A DNA stretch of 64,000 bases from Variovorax sp. PBL-H6 (lineage in GTDB: Bacteria; Pseudomonadota; Gammaproteobacteria; Burkholderiales; Burkholderiaceae_C). The DNA is taken from NCBI RefSeq assembly GCF_901827155.1, contig NZ_LR594659.1, positions 3,162,001-3,226,000 of the forward strand, given 5' to 3'. Below, piece by piece: positions 49,185 through 59,901 of this stretch. The notes under the pieces are model-generated. The model ran no database searches. It was not told the DNA's origin and worked only from the letters and a program-made list of their open reading frames with translations. The number at the start of each line of letters is the position of its first letter. Positions within the stretch are counted from its first letter, which is position 1. Both the position numbers and the translations under genes were made by a program.

Positions 49185-52100
49185 TTAAGCGCGAACCAAG
49201 GCCTCTTCGGCCTCCTTGGCCGGGTTGTGCTCGTCCCGCCGGACGCGGAACCAGGCGGCGTACATCGCCGGCAGGGCCAACAGTGTCAGGACCGTGGCAA
49301 CGATGAGGCCGCCCATGATCGAGATCGCCATCGGGCCCCAGAACACGCTGCGCGACAGCGGAATCATCGCAAGCACCGCCGCCGCCGCGGTCAGCACGAT
49401 CGGCCGCAGCCGGCGCACCGCCGATTCGACGATGGCGTCCCAGGTCGGCACGCCAGCAGCGCGATCGTGCTCGATCTGGTCGATCAGGATCACCGCGTTG
49501 CGCTGGATCATGCCCATCAGCGCGATCACGCCCAGCAGCGCCACGAAGCCGAAGGGTCGGTTCGACACCAGCAGCGCGCCGGCAACACCGGCGATGCCCA
49601 GCGGCCCGGTGAGAAAGACCAGCATCGAGCGGCTGAAGCTGTGCAGTTGCAGCATCAGCAGCGTGAAGACCAGGAACAGCATGATCGGCACGCCGGCCAC
49701 GATCGACGACGAGCCCTTGCTGCTCTCCTCGACCGCGCCAGCCACCTCGATGCGGTAGGCGCCCTGCCCTTCGGCATGCCACTTGGCCTCCAGCTTGCGC
49801 AGCTCCGGCAGCAGCTGCTCGGTGACGGTCGCGCCTTGCAGGCCCTCGACGATGTCCCCCTGCACTGTGATGGCGTAGTCGCGGTTCTCGCGCCACATCA
49901 CGCCAGGCTCCCAGGAGAACACCGGCCGGGCGATCTGCGTCAGCGGAATGGAGCGGCCCGAACTGGTCGGCAGGTAGGCGTTGCCGATGTCCGAGATCGC
50001 CTCGCGTTCGTCGGGCTGCTGGCGCAGAACGATGTCGATCAGCAGGTCGTTCTCGCGGTACTGGCCGATCGTGGTGCCGCTGAACATGGTGCGCGACGCC
50101 TGCGCGATGGCCTGGCTGGTGACGCCGAGGGCACGCGCCTTGTCCTGGTCGACCTCGAGCCGGATGACCTTGACCGACTCGTTCCAGTTGTCGTTCACGC
50201 CGCGCATGTTGGCGTTGTCGCGCATGATGGCCTTGACCTCGTCGGCATGCACGCGCAGCTGTTGCGGCTCGGTGCCGATCACGCGGAACTGCACCGGATA
50301 CGCCACCGGCGGGCCGTTGGGCAGAAGCTTGACGCGCCCCCGAACCTCCGGGAACTCCTGGGCCAGCAGCGCCGGCAGCTTGAGCCGCAGCGACTCGCGA
50401 TATTTGAGGTCCTGGGCCAGCACGATCAACTGCGAGACATTGGTCTGCGGGAACACCTGGTCCAGCGGCAGGTAGAAGCGCGGCACGCCGGAGCCGACCC
50501 AGGTGCTGACCGTGGTAATGCCCTTCTCATTCAGCAGCCGCTGCTCGACGCGCTTCGTCACCTCCTCGTTGGCCGCGAAGGAGGTGCCTTCGGGGAACCA
50601 CAGCTCGACCATGATTTCGGGCCTGCTGGAATCGGGAAAGAATTGCTGCTGCACCTTGCCCATGCCGACGATGCCCAGGGCGAAGGTCAGCAGCGTCGCG
50701 CCGATGGTGAGCCAACGGTGCTGCACACACCAGTTCACCGCGCTCCGGAAGGCGTTGTAGAACGCCGAGTCGAACAGCTCGTGCGGCGGCTCCTCCGGGT
50801 CATGCGGCTTCACCTTGAGCAGCAGGGTGCCGAGGTAAGGCACGAAGTACACCGACACCAGCCAGCTCAGCACCAGCGCGATCACGGTCACCGCGAAGAT
50901 CGCGAACGTGTACTCGCCGGTCACCGACTTGGCAATGCCGATCGGCAGGAAGCCCGCGGCGGTGATCAGCGTTCCGGTGAGCATCGGCTTGGCGGTGACG
51001 TCGTAGGCGAAGGTGGCGGCGCGCACCTTGTCGTAGCCCTCCTCCATCTTCCGCACCATCATCTCGACGGCAATGATCGCGTCGTCCACCAGCAAGCCGA
51101 GCGCGATGATCAGCGAGCCCAGCGATATCTTGTGCAGCCCGATGCCGAAATAGTTCATCGCCAGGAAGGTCACGGCGAGCACCAGCGGGATGGTGATCGC
51201 CACCACCAGCCCGGGGCGGATGTCGACGTAGTACCCGAAGCGCCCGCCCTTGTGCAGCCCCAGCGCGATGAAGCTCACCGCCAGCACGATCGCCACTGCC
51301 TCGATCAGCACGCGCACGAACTCGTTGACCGATGTCGAAACCGACACCGGCTGGTCCTGCACCTGCGCCAGCTTCACGCCCGCGGGCAAGCGCTTGTCAA
51401 TGTCGGCGGTGGCGGCGCGCAACGATTTGCCCAGCTCGATGATGTCGCCGCCCTTCGCCATGGATATGCCCAGCGCGATCACCTCCTGGCCCTGGTGCCG
51501 CACCTTGACCTGCGGCGGATCGACATACGCGCGCCGTATCTCGGCGATGTCGCCCAAGCGGATCTGGCTGCCGGAGCTGCCGCGGATCGGCATCGCGCGC
51601 AGCTGCTCCACGCTCGTGAACTGGCCGGCCACCCGGACCTGAAGCACGTCCTGGGGCGCCTGGATCGTGCCGGCGCTCTCGACGGCGTTCTGCTGCCCCA
51701 GCTGCGAGAGCACCGCGTTGAAGTCCAGCCCCAACTGCGCCAGTCGCTTCTGGGAGACTTCGACGAAGACCTTCTCGTCCTGAACGCCGAACTCCTCGAC
51801 CTTGGCCACGTCCTTGACGCGCAGCAGCTGCTGGCGCACGTCATCCGCGAAGGTCTTGAGCTCGGCATAGCTGAAGCCGTCGCTCTCGAGCGCGTAGATC
51901 ACGCCATAGACATCGCCGAACTCGTCGTTGAAGAAGGGCCCCTGTATACCGGCCGGCAGCGTGCCGCGAATGTCGCCGATCTTCTTGCGCACCGTGTACC
52001 AGACGTTGGCGACGTCGCCCGGCTTCGACGAGTCCTTGATCTGGAAGATGATCTGCGACTCCCCGGGCTTCGAGTAGCTCCGGATCTTGTCGGCATAGGG

Positions 52101-52364
52101 CGCCTCTTGCAGCGTGCGCTCGAGCTTGTCGGTCACCTGCTCGGCCACTTGCTGCGCCGTCGCACCCGGCCAATAGGTGCGCACCACCATCGCACGGAAA
52201 GTGAAGGGCGGGTCCTCGTCCTGGCCGAGCTGGAAGTAGGCCGCGAAGCCCAGCAACATCAGCACCAGCATCAGGTAGCGGGTCAGCGCCGGATGGTCCA
52301 GCGCCCATTTCGAAAGGTTGAAGCCGGCCTTGCGGGCACCGGGAACGGTGGTCTCGGATGTCAT
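49185..52364 (-). CDS. RND efflux transporter, permease subunit
   Basis: 1059 residues with the twelve-helix RND plan: one helix at about 30, two large periplasmic loops, and two membrane halves. GLLVDDAIIAVEMMVRKMEEGYDK is the family D motif in helix 4. The sequence is of the hydrophobe/amphiphile efflux family. It exports drugs or other toxic compounds with the adaptor encoded at 52375. No outer-membrane factor gene is adjacent, so TolC/OprM must come from elsewhere. Confidence 0.93.
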   Translation of the reverse strand: MTSETTVPGARKAGFNLSKWALDHPALTRYLMLVLMLLGFAAYFQLGQDEDPPFTFRAMVVRTYWPGATAQQVAEQVTDKLERTLQEAPYADKIRSYSKPGESQIIFQIKDSSKPGDVANVWYTVRKKIGDIRGTLPAGIQGPFFNDEFGDVYGVIYALESDGFSYAELKTFADDVRQQLLRVKDVAKVEEFGVQDEKVFVEVSQKRLAQLGLDFNAVLSQLGQQNAVESAGTIQAPQDVLQVRVAGQFTSVEQLRAMPIRGSSGSQIRLGDIAEIRRAYVDPPQVKVRHQGQEVIALGISMAKGGDIIELGKSLRAATADIDKRLPAGVKLAQVQDQPVSVSTSVNEFVRVLIEAVAIVLAVSFIALGLHKGGRFGYYVDIRPGLVVAITIPLVLAVTFLAMNYFGIGLHKISLGSLIIALGLLVDDAIIAVEMMVRKMEEGYDKVRAATFAYDVTAKPMLTGTLITAAGFLPIGIAKSVTGEYTFAIFAVTVIALVLSWLVSVYFVPYLGTLLLKVKPHDPEEPPHELFDSAFYNAFRSAVNWCVQHRWLTIGATLLTFALGIVGMGKVQQQFFPDSSRPEIMVELWFPEGTSFAANEEVTKRVEQRLLNEKGITTVSTWVGSGVPRFYLPLDQVFPQTNVSQLIVLAQDLKYRESLRLKLPALLAQEFPEVRGRVKLLPNGPPVAYPVQFRVIGTEPQQLRVHADEVKAIMRDNANMRGVNDNWNESVKVIRLEVDQDKARALGVTSQAIAQASRTMFSGTTIGQYRENDLLIDIVLRQQPDEREAISDIGNAYLPTSSGRSIPLTQIARPVFSWEPGVMWRENRDYAITVQGDIVEGLQGATVTEQLLPELRKLEAKWHAEGQGAYRIEVAGAVEESSKGSSSIVAGVPIMLFLVFTLLMLQLHSFSRSMLVFLTGPLGIAGVAGALLVSNRPFGFVALLGVIALMGMIQRNAVILIDQIEHDRAAGVPTWDAIVESAVRRLRPIVLTAAAAVLAMIPLSRSVFWGPMAISIMGGLIVATVLTLLALPAMYAAWFRVRRDEHNPAKEAEEALVRA

Positions 52365-52374
52365 CCCAACGTCC

Positions 52375-53544
52375 TCAGCGGCTGGAGGAAACCGGGGTCA
52401 CGTGCCCCGGCGCATTCACGGCCTCCTGCGTTGCCCCGGCGGGCTGCGCTGTCTTCTCGCGATAGATCGACACCTTCTGTCCCGGCGACAGCACGTGCAC
52501 GCCGGCCACGACCACCAGTGTTCCCGGAGCGAGGCCGCTGCCGATCACCGCCTCGTTGCCATCCGCAGTCGCTACCTGCACGGGCTGCGAGCGCACCGTC
52601 ATGGTTGACTTGTCGAGGACCCAGACCGCGCTGCCCTTGCCTTCCTGGCGCAAGGCGCTGGTCGGCAGCTTCAGCACCGGCGTGCCGCTGCGCGACAGGG
52701 CCTGCGGCCGGGCATAGACGGTGGCACCCAGTGCCGGCGCCGTGGCGGCGTCGATGGCCACCTTGATGGTGAAGGTGCGAGTCACCGCGTCGGCGCTGGC
52801 CGCCACCTCGCGCACCTTTCCTTGCAGCTCCTGGCCGCCTGACCAGCCGCGCACGGCCACTGGCGAGCCCGGCGTGACCAGGGCGGCACGGTCTTCCGGC
52901 ACCGAGAACACCACGTCGCGTGCGCCATCCTGCGCGATCCGCACGACGGGCGCACCGGCTGTCACCACCTGCCCGGGCTCGGCCTCGATCGCTGTGATGA
53001 TGCCCGGCACATCGGCGACCAGGGTGGTGTACTGCGCCTGGTTACCCTGCGAGGCCATCTGTGCCTGCGCCTGCTCGAGCTGCGCCTGCGCGGCCTTGAA
53101 GGTGCTCTCGCGCCGCTCCAGCTCGGCTGCGCTGATGAAGTTCTGCTCGCGCAGCCCGCGATAGCGCTTGAGATCGGCTTGCGCCAGGTCGCGGTTGGTG
53201 AGAGCGGCGGCTTGCTGGGCCCGCGCTGCTTCGGCCGCCAGCCGGTAGTCCTGCGGATCGAGCTGCGCCAGCACCTGGCCGGCCTTCACATGCTCGCCGA
53301 GCTCGGCCTGGCGGCGAGTGATCTTGCCGGCCACACGGAAGCCCATTCGCGATTCGACACGGGCGCGCACCTCGGCGGAGAACTCGGGCTCGGTGTCGTA
53401 GGCACTGGCACCCACCGCCATCACCTTGACCGCGCGCAGCGGCTCCTCGGCGGGTTGAGGACGCGAACAGCCCGCGAGCGCCAGGGAAGCGACAAGCAGG
53501 AGGCCGGCACGACGGGAGACGGCGGAAGCGGATGACGCGGTCAT
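52375..53544 (-). CDS. RND efflux periplasmic adaptor (HlyD/AcrA family), lipoprotein
   Basis: 389 residues. The signal peptide ends in the lipobox LAGC near residue 25, so the mature protein is lipid-anchored. It has a lipoyl-like domain split by a long helical hairpin (AARAQQAAALTNRDLAQADL), then beta-barrel and membrane-proximal domains. It links the RND pump to an outer-membrane channel. A TetR-like operator lies 30 bases upstream. Confidence 0.92.
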   Translation of the reverse strand: MTASSASAVSRRAGLLLVASLALAGCSRPQPAEEPLRAVKVMAVGASAYDTEPEFSAEVRARVESRMGFRVAGKITRRQAELGEHVKAGQVLAQLDPQDYRLAAEAARAQQAAALTNRDLAQADLKRYRGLREQNFISAAELERRESTFKAAQAQLEQAQAQMASQGNQAQYTTLVADVPGIITAIEAEPGQVVTAGAPVVRIAQDGARDVVFSVPEDRAALVTPGSPVAVRGWSGGQELQGKVREVAASADAVTRTFTIKVAIDAATAPALGATVYARPQALSRSGTPVLKLPTSALRQEGKGSAVWVLDKSTMTVRSQPVQVATADGNEAVIGSGLAPGTLVVVAGVHVLSPGQKVSIYREKTAQPAGATQEAVNAPGHVTPVSSSR

Positions 53545-53573
53545 GGGAACACCCTTGGCAGAAGATCGGGGTC

Positions 53574-53597
53574 ATTAATGACCGGCCGGTTAGTAAT
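53574..53597. promoter_or_regulatory. Palindromic operator of the efflux operon, TetR-type
   Basis: A 24-base imperfect palindrome centred on ACCGGCCGGT, with 10 of 12 positions symmetric (ATTAATGACCGG and its opposite arm). It sits just upstream of the adaptor gene. TetR repressors of RND pumps bind such sites, but no tetR gene is next to it. Confidence 0.55.
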
Positions 53598-53646
53598 CTA
53601 GGGTAAACGAGAACCGGTGTCAACGACAATCCGGCGCGTGCCTTCC

Positions 53647-54552
53647 ATGCCCTACCCCGCCGTCGCCGCGGCACCCGCCCACTACGAGAATTTCCCGGTC
53701 GCTTCCTGGCTGTGCCCACCGCGATTGCGGCCACCCATCGCGGCGATCTACGCCTTTGCCCGCACGGCCGATGACATCGCCGACGAGGGCGAGGCCGCTG
53801 CGGCAGAGCGGCTGGGCGACCTGCGCGCCTATCGCGCCCAACTCGCGGCCGCAGCGAGCGGTGCAGCTCTGTCGGCGAGATGGCCGGAGGTTTTCGGCCC
53901 TCTGGCGCAGGCCATCCGCGACTTCGCGCTGCCCGAGTCCCTGCTCGCCGATCTGCTCTCTGCGTTCATCCAGGACATCGAGAAGACCCGCGACCAGGCA
54001 GGCTATGCAGATCGCAATGAGCTGCTCGACTACTGCCGCCGCTCGGCCAACCCGATCGGCCGGCTGCTGCTGCATCTCTACGGCGTGGACGATGCCCGCG
54101 CGCTTGCCGAGAGCGACGCCATTTGCAGCGCCCTGCAGTTGATCAACTTCTGGCAGGACCTGAGCGTCGATCTGCCGCGGGGCCGCTATTACCTGCCCGC
54201 CGCCGAGCTCGCGTCGCATGGCCTCACGTTCGAGGACTGCCGGGCCTTCCGGCCTTTGGCACCGCCCGCGCCGCCGCCTTCCGCCATCGCGCTGGTCGCG
54301 GCCCAGGTGGCCTGGGCCCGCGCGCTGATGAACGAGGGCGCTCCCCTGGTGCATCGATTGCCGGGCCGTGCCGGCTGGGAACTGCGCTTCGTCGTACACG
54401 GCGGTCTGCGCATCCTCGACAAGATCGAGGCCCTGGGCTTCGATACCTGGTCGCAGCGTCCGACCCTTGGCAAGGCGGATGCACCGCTTCTCGCCTGGCG
54501 CGTGCTGCGGATGCGGAGACAATCGCCCGCGATGACGAGTTTTCCACGATGA
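53647..54552 (+). CDS. hpnC: Presqualene diphosphate-type synthase HpnC
   Basis: 301 residues from ATG 53647; GTG 53617 would add ten. HYENFPVASWLCP and the first Asp-rich motif RTADDIADEG, with the second at NFWQDLSVDLPRGRYY, fit the squalene/phytoene synthase fold and the HpnC branch. HpnC, HpnD and HpnE together turn farnesyl diphosphate into squalene. It overlaps hpnD by four bases. Confidence 0.92.
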   Translation: MPYPAVAAAPAHYENFPVASWLCPPRLRPPIAAIYAFARTADDIADEGEAAAAERLGDLRAYRAQLAAAASGAALSARWPEVFGPLAQAIRDFALPESLLADLLSAFIQDIEKTRDQAGYADRNELLDYCRRSANPIGRLLLHLYGVDDARALAESDAICSALQLINFWQDLSVDLPRGRYYLPAAELASHGLTFEDCRAFRPLAPPAPPPSAIALVAAQVAWARALMNEGAPLVHRLPGRAGWELRFVVHGGLRILDKIEALGFDTWSQRPTLGKADAPLLAWRVLRMRRQSPAMTSFPR

Positions 54553-55388
54553 CGCCCGAGCAGTACGTCCAGGACAAGGCTGCCGCTTCGGGCAGCAGCT
54601 TCTACTACGCGTTCCTGTTCCTTCCCAAGCCGCGGCGTGCCACCATCACCGCCTTCTACGCCTTCTGCCGTGAGGTCGACGACGTGGTCGACGAGGTCAG
54701 CGACCCCGCCGTCGCGGCCACCAAGCTGGCCTGGTGGCGCAAGGAGGTCGCGCAGGCTTTCGATGGCCATCCACAGCATCCGGTCATGCAGGCGCTGATG
54801 CCGCACGCCAGCGCCTACGGCATCGAGGCGCGTCACCTCCAGGAGGTGATCGATGGCTGCCAGATGGACCTGGACCAGACCCGCTACCTGGACTTCGCGG
54901 CGCTGAAGCGCTACTGCCACCTCGTGGCTGGCGTAGTCGGCGAAGCAGCGGCGCGCATCTTCGGCCAGACCGATGCGCAGACCACGGCCTATGCCCACAA
55001 GCTCGGGCTCGCGCTGCAGCTCACCAACATCATTCGCGACGTCGGCGAAGACGCGCTGCGCGGACGCATCTACCTGCCTGTCAACGAGCTGCAGCAGTTC
55101 GACGTCAAGGCGCACGAGGTGCTCAATCGCCTCCATTCGGAGCGCTTCGTCGCCCTGATGAAGTTCCAGGCGGAGCGCGCCCATGCGGCCTACGAGGAGG
55201 CCCTCGCCTTGCTGCCCGCTGCCGACCGGCGCGCGCAGAAGCCGGGCCTGATGATGGCCAGCATTTACCGCACGCTGCTGCGCGAGATCGAGCGTGATGA
55301 CTTCAAGGTGCTGAACCAGCGCGTGAGCCTGACCCCGCTGCGAAAGCTCTGGCTCGCCTGGCGCGTACAAGCCCTCGGCAGGCTGTGA
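54549..55388 (+). CDS. hpnD: Presqualene diphosphate synthase HpnD
   Basis: 279 residues. Asp motifs REVDDVVDEV and IIRDVGEDALRGRIYLP are intact. It condenses two farnesyl diphosphates to presqualene diphosphate. It overlaps both neighbours by four bases, so the three hpn genes form one translationally coupled operon. Confidence 0.94.
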   Translation: MTPEQYVQDKAAASGSSFYYAFLFLPKPRRATITAFYAFCREVDDVVDEVSDPAVAATKLAWWRKEVAQAFDGHPQHPVMQALMPHASAYGIEARHLQEVIDGCQMDLDQTRYLDFAALKRYCHLVAGVVGEAAARIFGQTDAQTTAYAHKLGLALQLTNIIRDVGEDALRGRIYLPVNELQQFDVKAHEVLNRLHSERFVALMKFQAERAHAAYEEALALLPAADRRAQKPGLMMASIYRTLLREIERDDFKVLNQRVSLTPLRKLWLAWRVQALGRL

Positions 55389-56595
55389 GGAAGAGCATCG
55401 CCGTCGTCGGCGCGGGCTGGGCCGGCCTGGCCTGCGCCATCGAGGCCACGCGCGGCGGCCTTGCGGTGACCCTGTTCGAGGCCGCGCGCACCCTCGGCGG
55501 CCGCGCACGCGCCCTGCCCGCGCAGATGCCGGACGGCAAGCCAGTCATTCTTGACAACGGCCAGCACATCCTCATCGGCGCCTACAGCGCGACCCTCGGC
55601 CTGATGCGAGAGCTGGGCATCGATCCCGAGACGGTGCTGAAGCGAATGCCGCTGCGGCTGCGTTTCGCCGACGGCGGCGGCCTTGCCGTGCCGCCCGGCT
55701 GGCCGCCGCCGCTGGACCTGCTGGCTGGCATCCTCGGCGCGCGCGGCTGGTCGTGGCACGACAAGGCCGCGCTGATGCGCCGCGCGCTCGCCTGGCGCGC
55801 GGCCGGCTTTCTCTGCGATCCGCGGACCTCGGTCGGCCAGCTGTGCGCCGGCCTGACGCCGCGCGTGCAGCGCGAGCTGATCGAGCCGCTGTGCATCTCG
55901 GCGCTCAACACGCCCCTCGAGCGCGCCAGCGGCCAGGTCTTCCTGCGCGTGCTGCACGATGCCCTGTTCACCGAACGCGGGGGCGCCGACTTGCTGCTGC
56001 CCCGCGTCGACCTGGGCACGCTTCTGCCCGACGCCGCGGCGCACTGGCTGGCCCAGCGCGGGGCGCGGCTGCACGCCGGCACGCGCGTGCAAGCCATCGG
56101 CCACGACGCGACGGGGTGGCAGGTCGACGGCGAGCGCTTCGACGGCGTGGTGCTCGCCTGCCCCCCTTGGGAGGCTGCCCGCCTTGCCGAAAGCGCCGGC
56201 CTGCTCGAGGCCGCCGGTTGGTCGCGATTGGCCCAGGCGCTGGAGCACGAAGCCATCGCCACCGTCTATGCCACCGGCGGTGCAGCACTGCCTGCGCCGC
56301 TGCTCGCACTGCGATCGTCTGCCGGCGCACCCGCGCAGTTCGTCTTCGACCGCGGCCAACTCGGTGGTCCGCAGGGCCTGCTGGCCTTCGTGGTCAGCGC
56401 CAGTCGCGAGGAGCGCGAACCGCTGCAGCAACGGGTCCTCGCGCAGGCCCGCGAGCAACTCGGGCTCGCCGATCTGCGGCCACTGCTGTCGGTGGTCGAG
56501 AAGCGCGCCACCTTCGCCTGCACGCCGGGGCTCCAGCGCCCGCCCGCCCGCATCGCGGCGGGCCTCCTGGCCTGCGGCGACTATGTCGAGGGCCC

Positions 56596-58008
<1,413 letters not shown>

Positions 58009-58016
58009 GGCGCGTC

Positions 58017-59342
58017 CTAGAACGACATCGGCAGCCGCACGGTCAGGCTGAGGTCGGGCGTGTCGCGCGTCAACCCGGCCCCCACCGTGACGTTCAGCGA
58101 AGTCTTTTCGCTGAGACGGTAGGCGTAGCCCAGCTGGAGGGACGCGAGCTGCGTGCGGACCGAGGTCACGACAGGCAAGCCGTTCTGCGTGGTCTTGCCA
58201 ATGGAGTTCAGGTCCACGCCGACGCTGAAGGAGGAACGCTCGTTGAGCGCCAGCCCCATGCCGAAGTTGGCGCCGAAGACGTTGCCCGGCTTTACGTTGC
58301 CGATGGACTCGCGCTCGCCATTGAGCACCAGGCGGCTGAGGTTGTCGCGGCCGGCGTTGTAGGTGTAGCTGAAGCTGCCGAAGAACACCGCAGGGTCGGA
58401 AGGCAGCAGCCAGGTCAGCCCCGCCTGCAGCGAATAGAACCCGGAGCCGGTCGGCAGCTCCAGCGGCAGGCCGGTGCCGGTGGTGTTCCCGATGCAGCGC
58501 GTGACGCAGTCGGTGACCACCTCGAAGGGATCCTTGCCCGTGCGGGTCTTGAATCGCAGCGACCCGATCATGTAAGGCCAGTTGCCCTTGCCCTCGTTGA
58601 GCTGGTAGCGGGCCGCCAGCTCGACATCGCCGATCGAGTTGCCGCGTGTGTCGAACACGCGCTCGTTGGCCGAGCCGGTGAAGATCTCGCGGCTGATGGT
58701 CGAGTCGGAGCGGTAGACGTACGGAACCTTGGCCTCGAGCTCGAGCCGGTTGGAAACGCCCCATCGGCCGGTCGCCGCTGCCGTCAGCGTATTGCGCTTG
58801 ACTTCGCGCACGTCGACCAGCCCGATCAGCAAGGCGGGGATCACGGTGTAGCCCACCAGCGCGACCCGGTTGTTCGACGAGTACGCGTATTGCAGCGATG
58901 GCTCGAAGATGAACTTGCCGCGCGGCGTCAGGATGCCAGGCTGGTCGAACAGCGGCGCGACGTCGGGAATGGCCGGCCCTTCGGTACTCGGGGCCACGCC
59001 GACGCGCACCGGCCGGGTTCCGGGGTCGGGCGCCTGGGCCGTGGCCGCTGGAGCGGTCGGCAGTGGCACCTCGGTACGCGGCGGCTGCGTGCTGCGCGCC
59101 TCTTGCGTCTGCAAACGCTCCTGCAGCTCGCGGTAGCGGGCCTCTTGTTCCTGCGCCTGTTGGCGCAGCGACTCGAGCTGCCGGCCCTGAGCCTGGACTT
59201 GCTGCTGCAGGGCCTCGATGCGCTTGCCGGTGCTCGGCGTTCGGCCGGCCGCCTCGCGTTGCGCCTGCGCGACTGCGCCGGACATGAGCATTGAAGAACA
59301 AGCAATGAACGTCAGCGTCCTGCCCGCACGGTTCGTCTGCAT
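58017..59342 (-). CDS. FapF-like outer-membrane porin with N-terminal coiled coil
   Basis: 441 residues from ATG 59342 with GGGAGGG upstream. Signal peptide to about residue 27, a Gln/Glu-rich coiled coil at about 38-83, a Pro/Ala linker to about 125, then an amphipathic beta-barrel ending in Phe (RLPMSF). This order (signal, coiled coil, linker, barrel) is that of FapF, which exports amyloid subunits in Pseudomonas. A C39 peptidase and a fibre-like protein on the other strand strengthen the reading. Two Cys in CVTRC may form a disulfide. Generic annotation would call it a transporter. Confidence 0.7.
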   Translation of the reverse strand: MQTNRAGRTLTFIACSSMLMSGAVAQAQREAAGRTPSTGKRIEALQQQVQAQGRQLESLRQQAQEQEARYRELQERLQTQEARSTQPPRTEVPLPTAPAATAQAPDPGTRPVRVGVAPSTEGPAIPDVAPLFDQPGILTPRGKFIFEPSLQYAYSSNNRVALVGYTVIPALLIGLVDVREVKRNTLTAAATGRWGVSNRLELEAKVPYVYRSDSTISREIFTGSANERVFDTRGNSIGDVELAARYQLNEGKGNWPYMIGSLRFKTRTGKDPFEVVTDCVTRCIGNTTGTGLPLELPTGSGFYSLQAGLTWLLPSDPAVFFGSFSYTYNAGRDNLSRLVLNGERESIGNVKPGNVFGANFGMGLALNERSSFSVGVDLNSIGKTTQNGLPVVTSVRTQLASLQLGYAYRLSEKTSLNVTVGAGLTRDTPDLSLTVRLPMSF

Positions 59343-59901
59343 GGTGACCCTCCCATTGTTACTGTTCCCCCTGGGTGTGTCGCAACGCAGCGTAAACGTA
59401 CATTTCAAATGGCTGCAAGATGCAAGTTGAAAACAAAGGTAATGCAGCGGCTCCGGGATCAGAGAGGGTGTCTCAGATCTGGTGCACTCCGCACTCGCGA
59501 AGCCGGACCGGCAGGAAACGCGTGGCCACCGGATCGAGCCTCGCTTTGCAGGGAGCGCACCCGAATGGCGGGGAGCGACCGCCTCCATCGGGCTGTCACA
59601 GCGACGAGACGGCCGAAGGGCATAGCGCGATCGGCGGCCCTCCCGTACTGCCGAGTCAAATTAGCAACACTGCCTCACGCGTCGCCGGGACTACCGTCTA
59701 AGCGCCGTGACAGATCGTGGCCTTTCATCGCTCATTGCACCTTTGGCGCCGAGCGCCGGATCGCCGTCGCGCCCACGCGCTCACTCGGAAGAAGCAAGTC
59801 CACAACACGGCGCAAGCCGGTTGGCACCGAAGTTGCACGGTCCCTGCCGATTGCGGCGACGCAATTCACCTGAGCTTTGTCCATCAACAGTTGGAGACCT
59901 T
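59343..59901. other. 559-base divergent control region of the Fap-like locus
   Basis: Between the FapF-like and Gly-rich genes. It holds the -24/-12 promoter at 59821-59837 and a weaker -24/-12-like site on the other strand at 59736-59751. Open frames inside it (such as 59409-59873) have no ribosome site or recognisable domain. The length leaves ample room for activator sites, which I could not place. Confidence 0.6.
59821..59837 (+). promoter_or_regulatory. Sigma-54 (-24/-12) promoter of the Fap-like operon
   Basis: TTGGCACCGAAGTTGCA matches TGGCAC-N5-TTGCA, with GG and GC ten bases apart. It lies about 65 bases before the ATG at 59902. The neighbouring regulator gene carries the GAFTGA loop needed to activate it. 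Confidence 0.75.

Noticed and set aside
49227..52766. 1179-residue open frame on the plus strand
   Set aside because: It is the antisense shadow of the RND permease and adaptor; composition is His/Arg/Asp-rich as in GC-driven shadow frames, and no ribosome site or domain is seen.
59409..59873. 154-residue open frame between the FapF-like and Gly-rich genes
   Set aside because: It spans the sigma-54 promoter, has no ribosome site and no recognisable feature; best read as control region.
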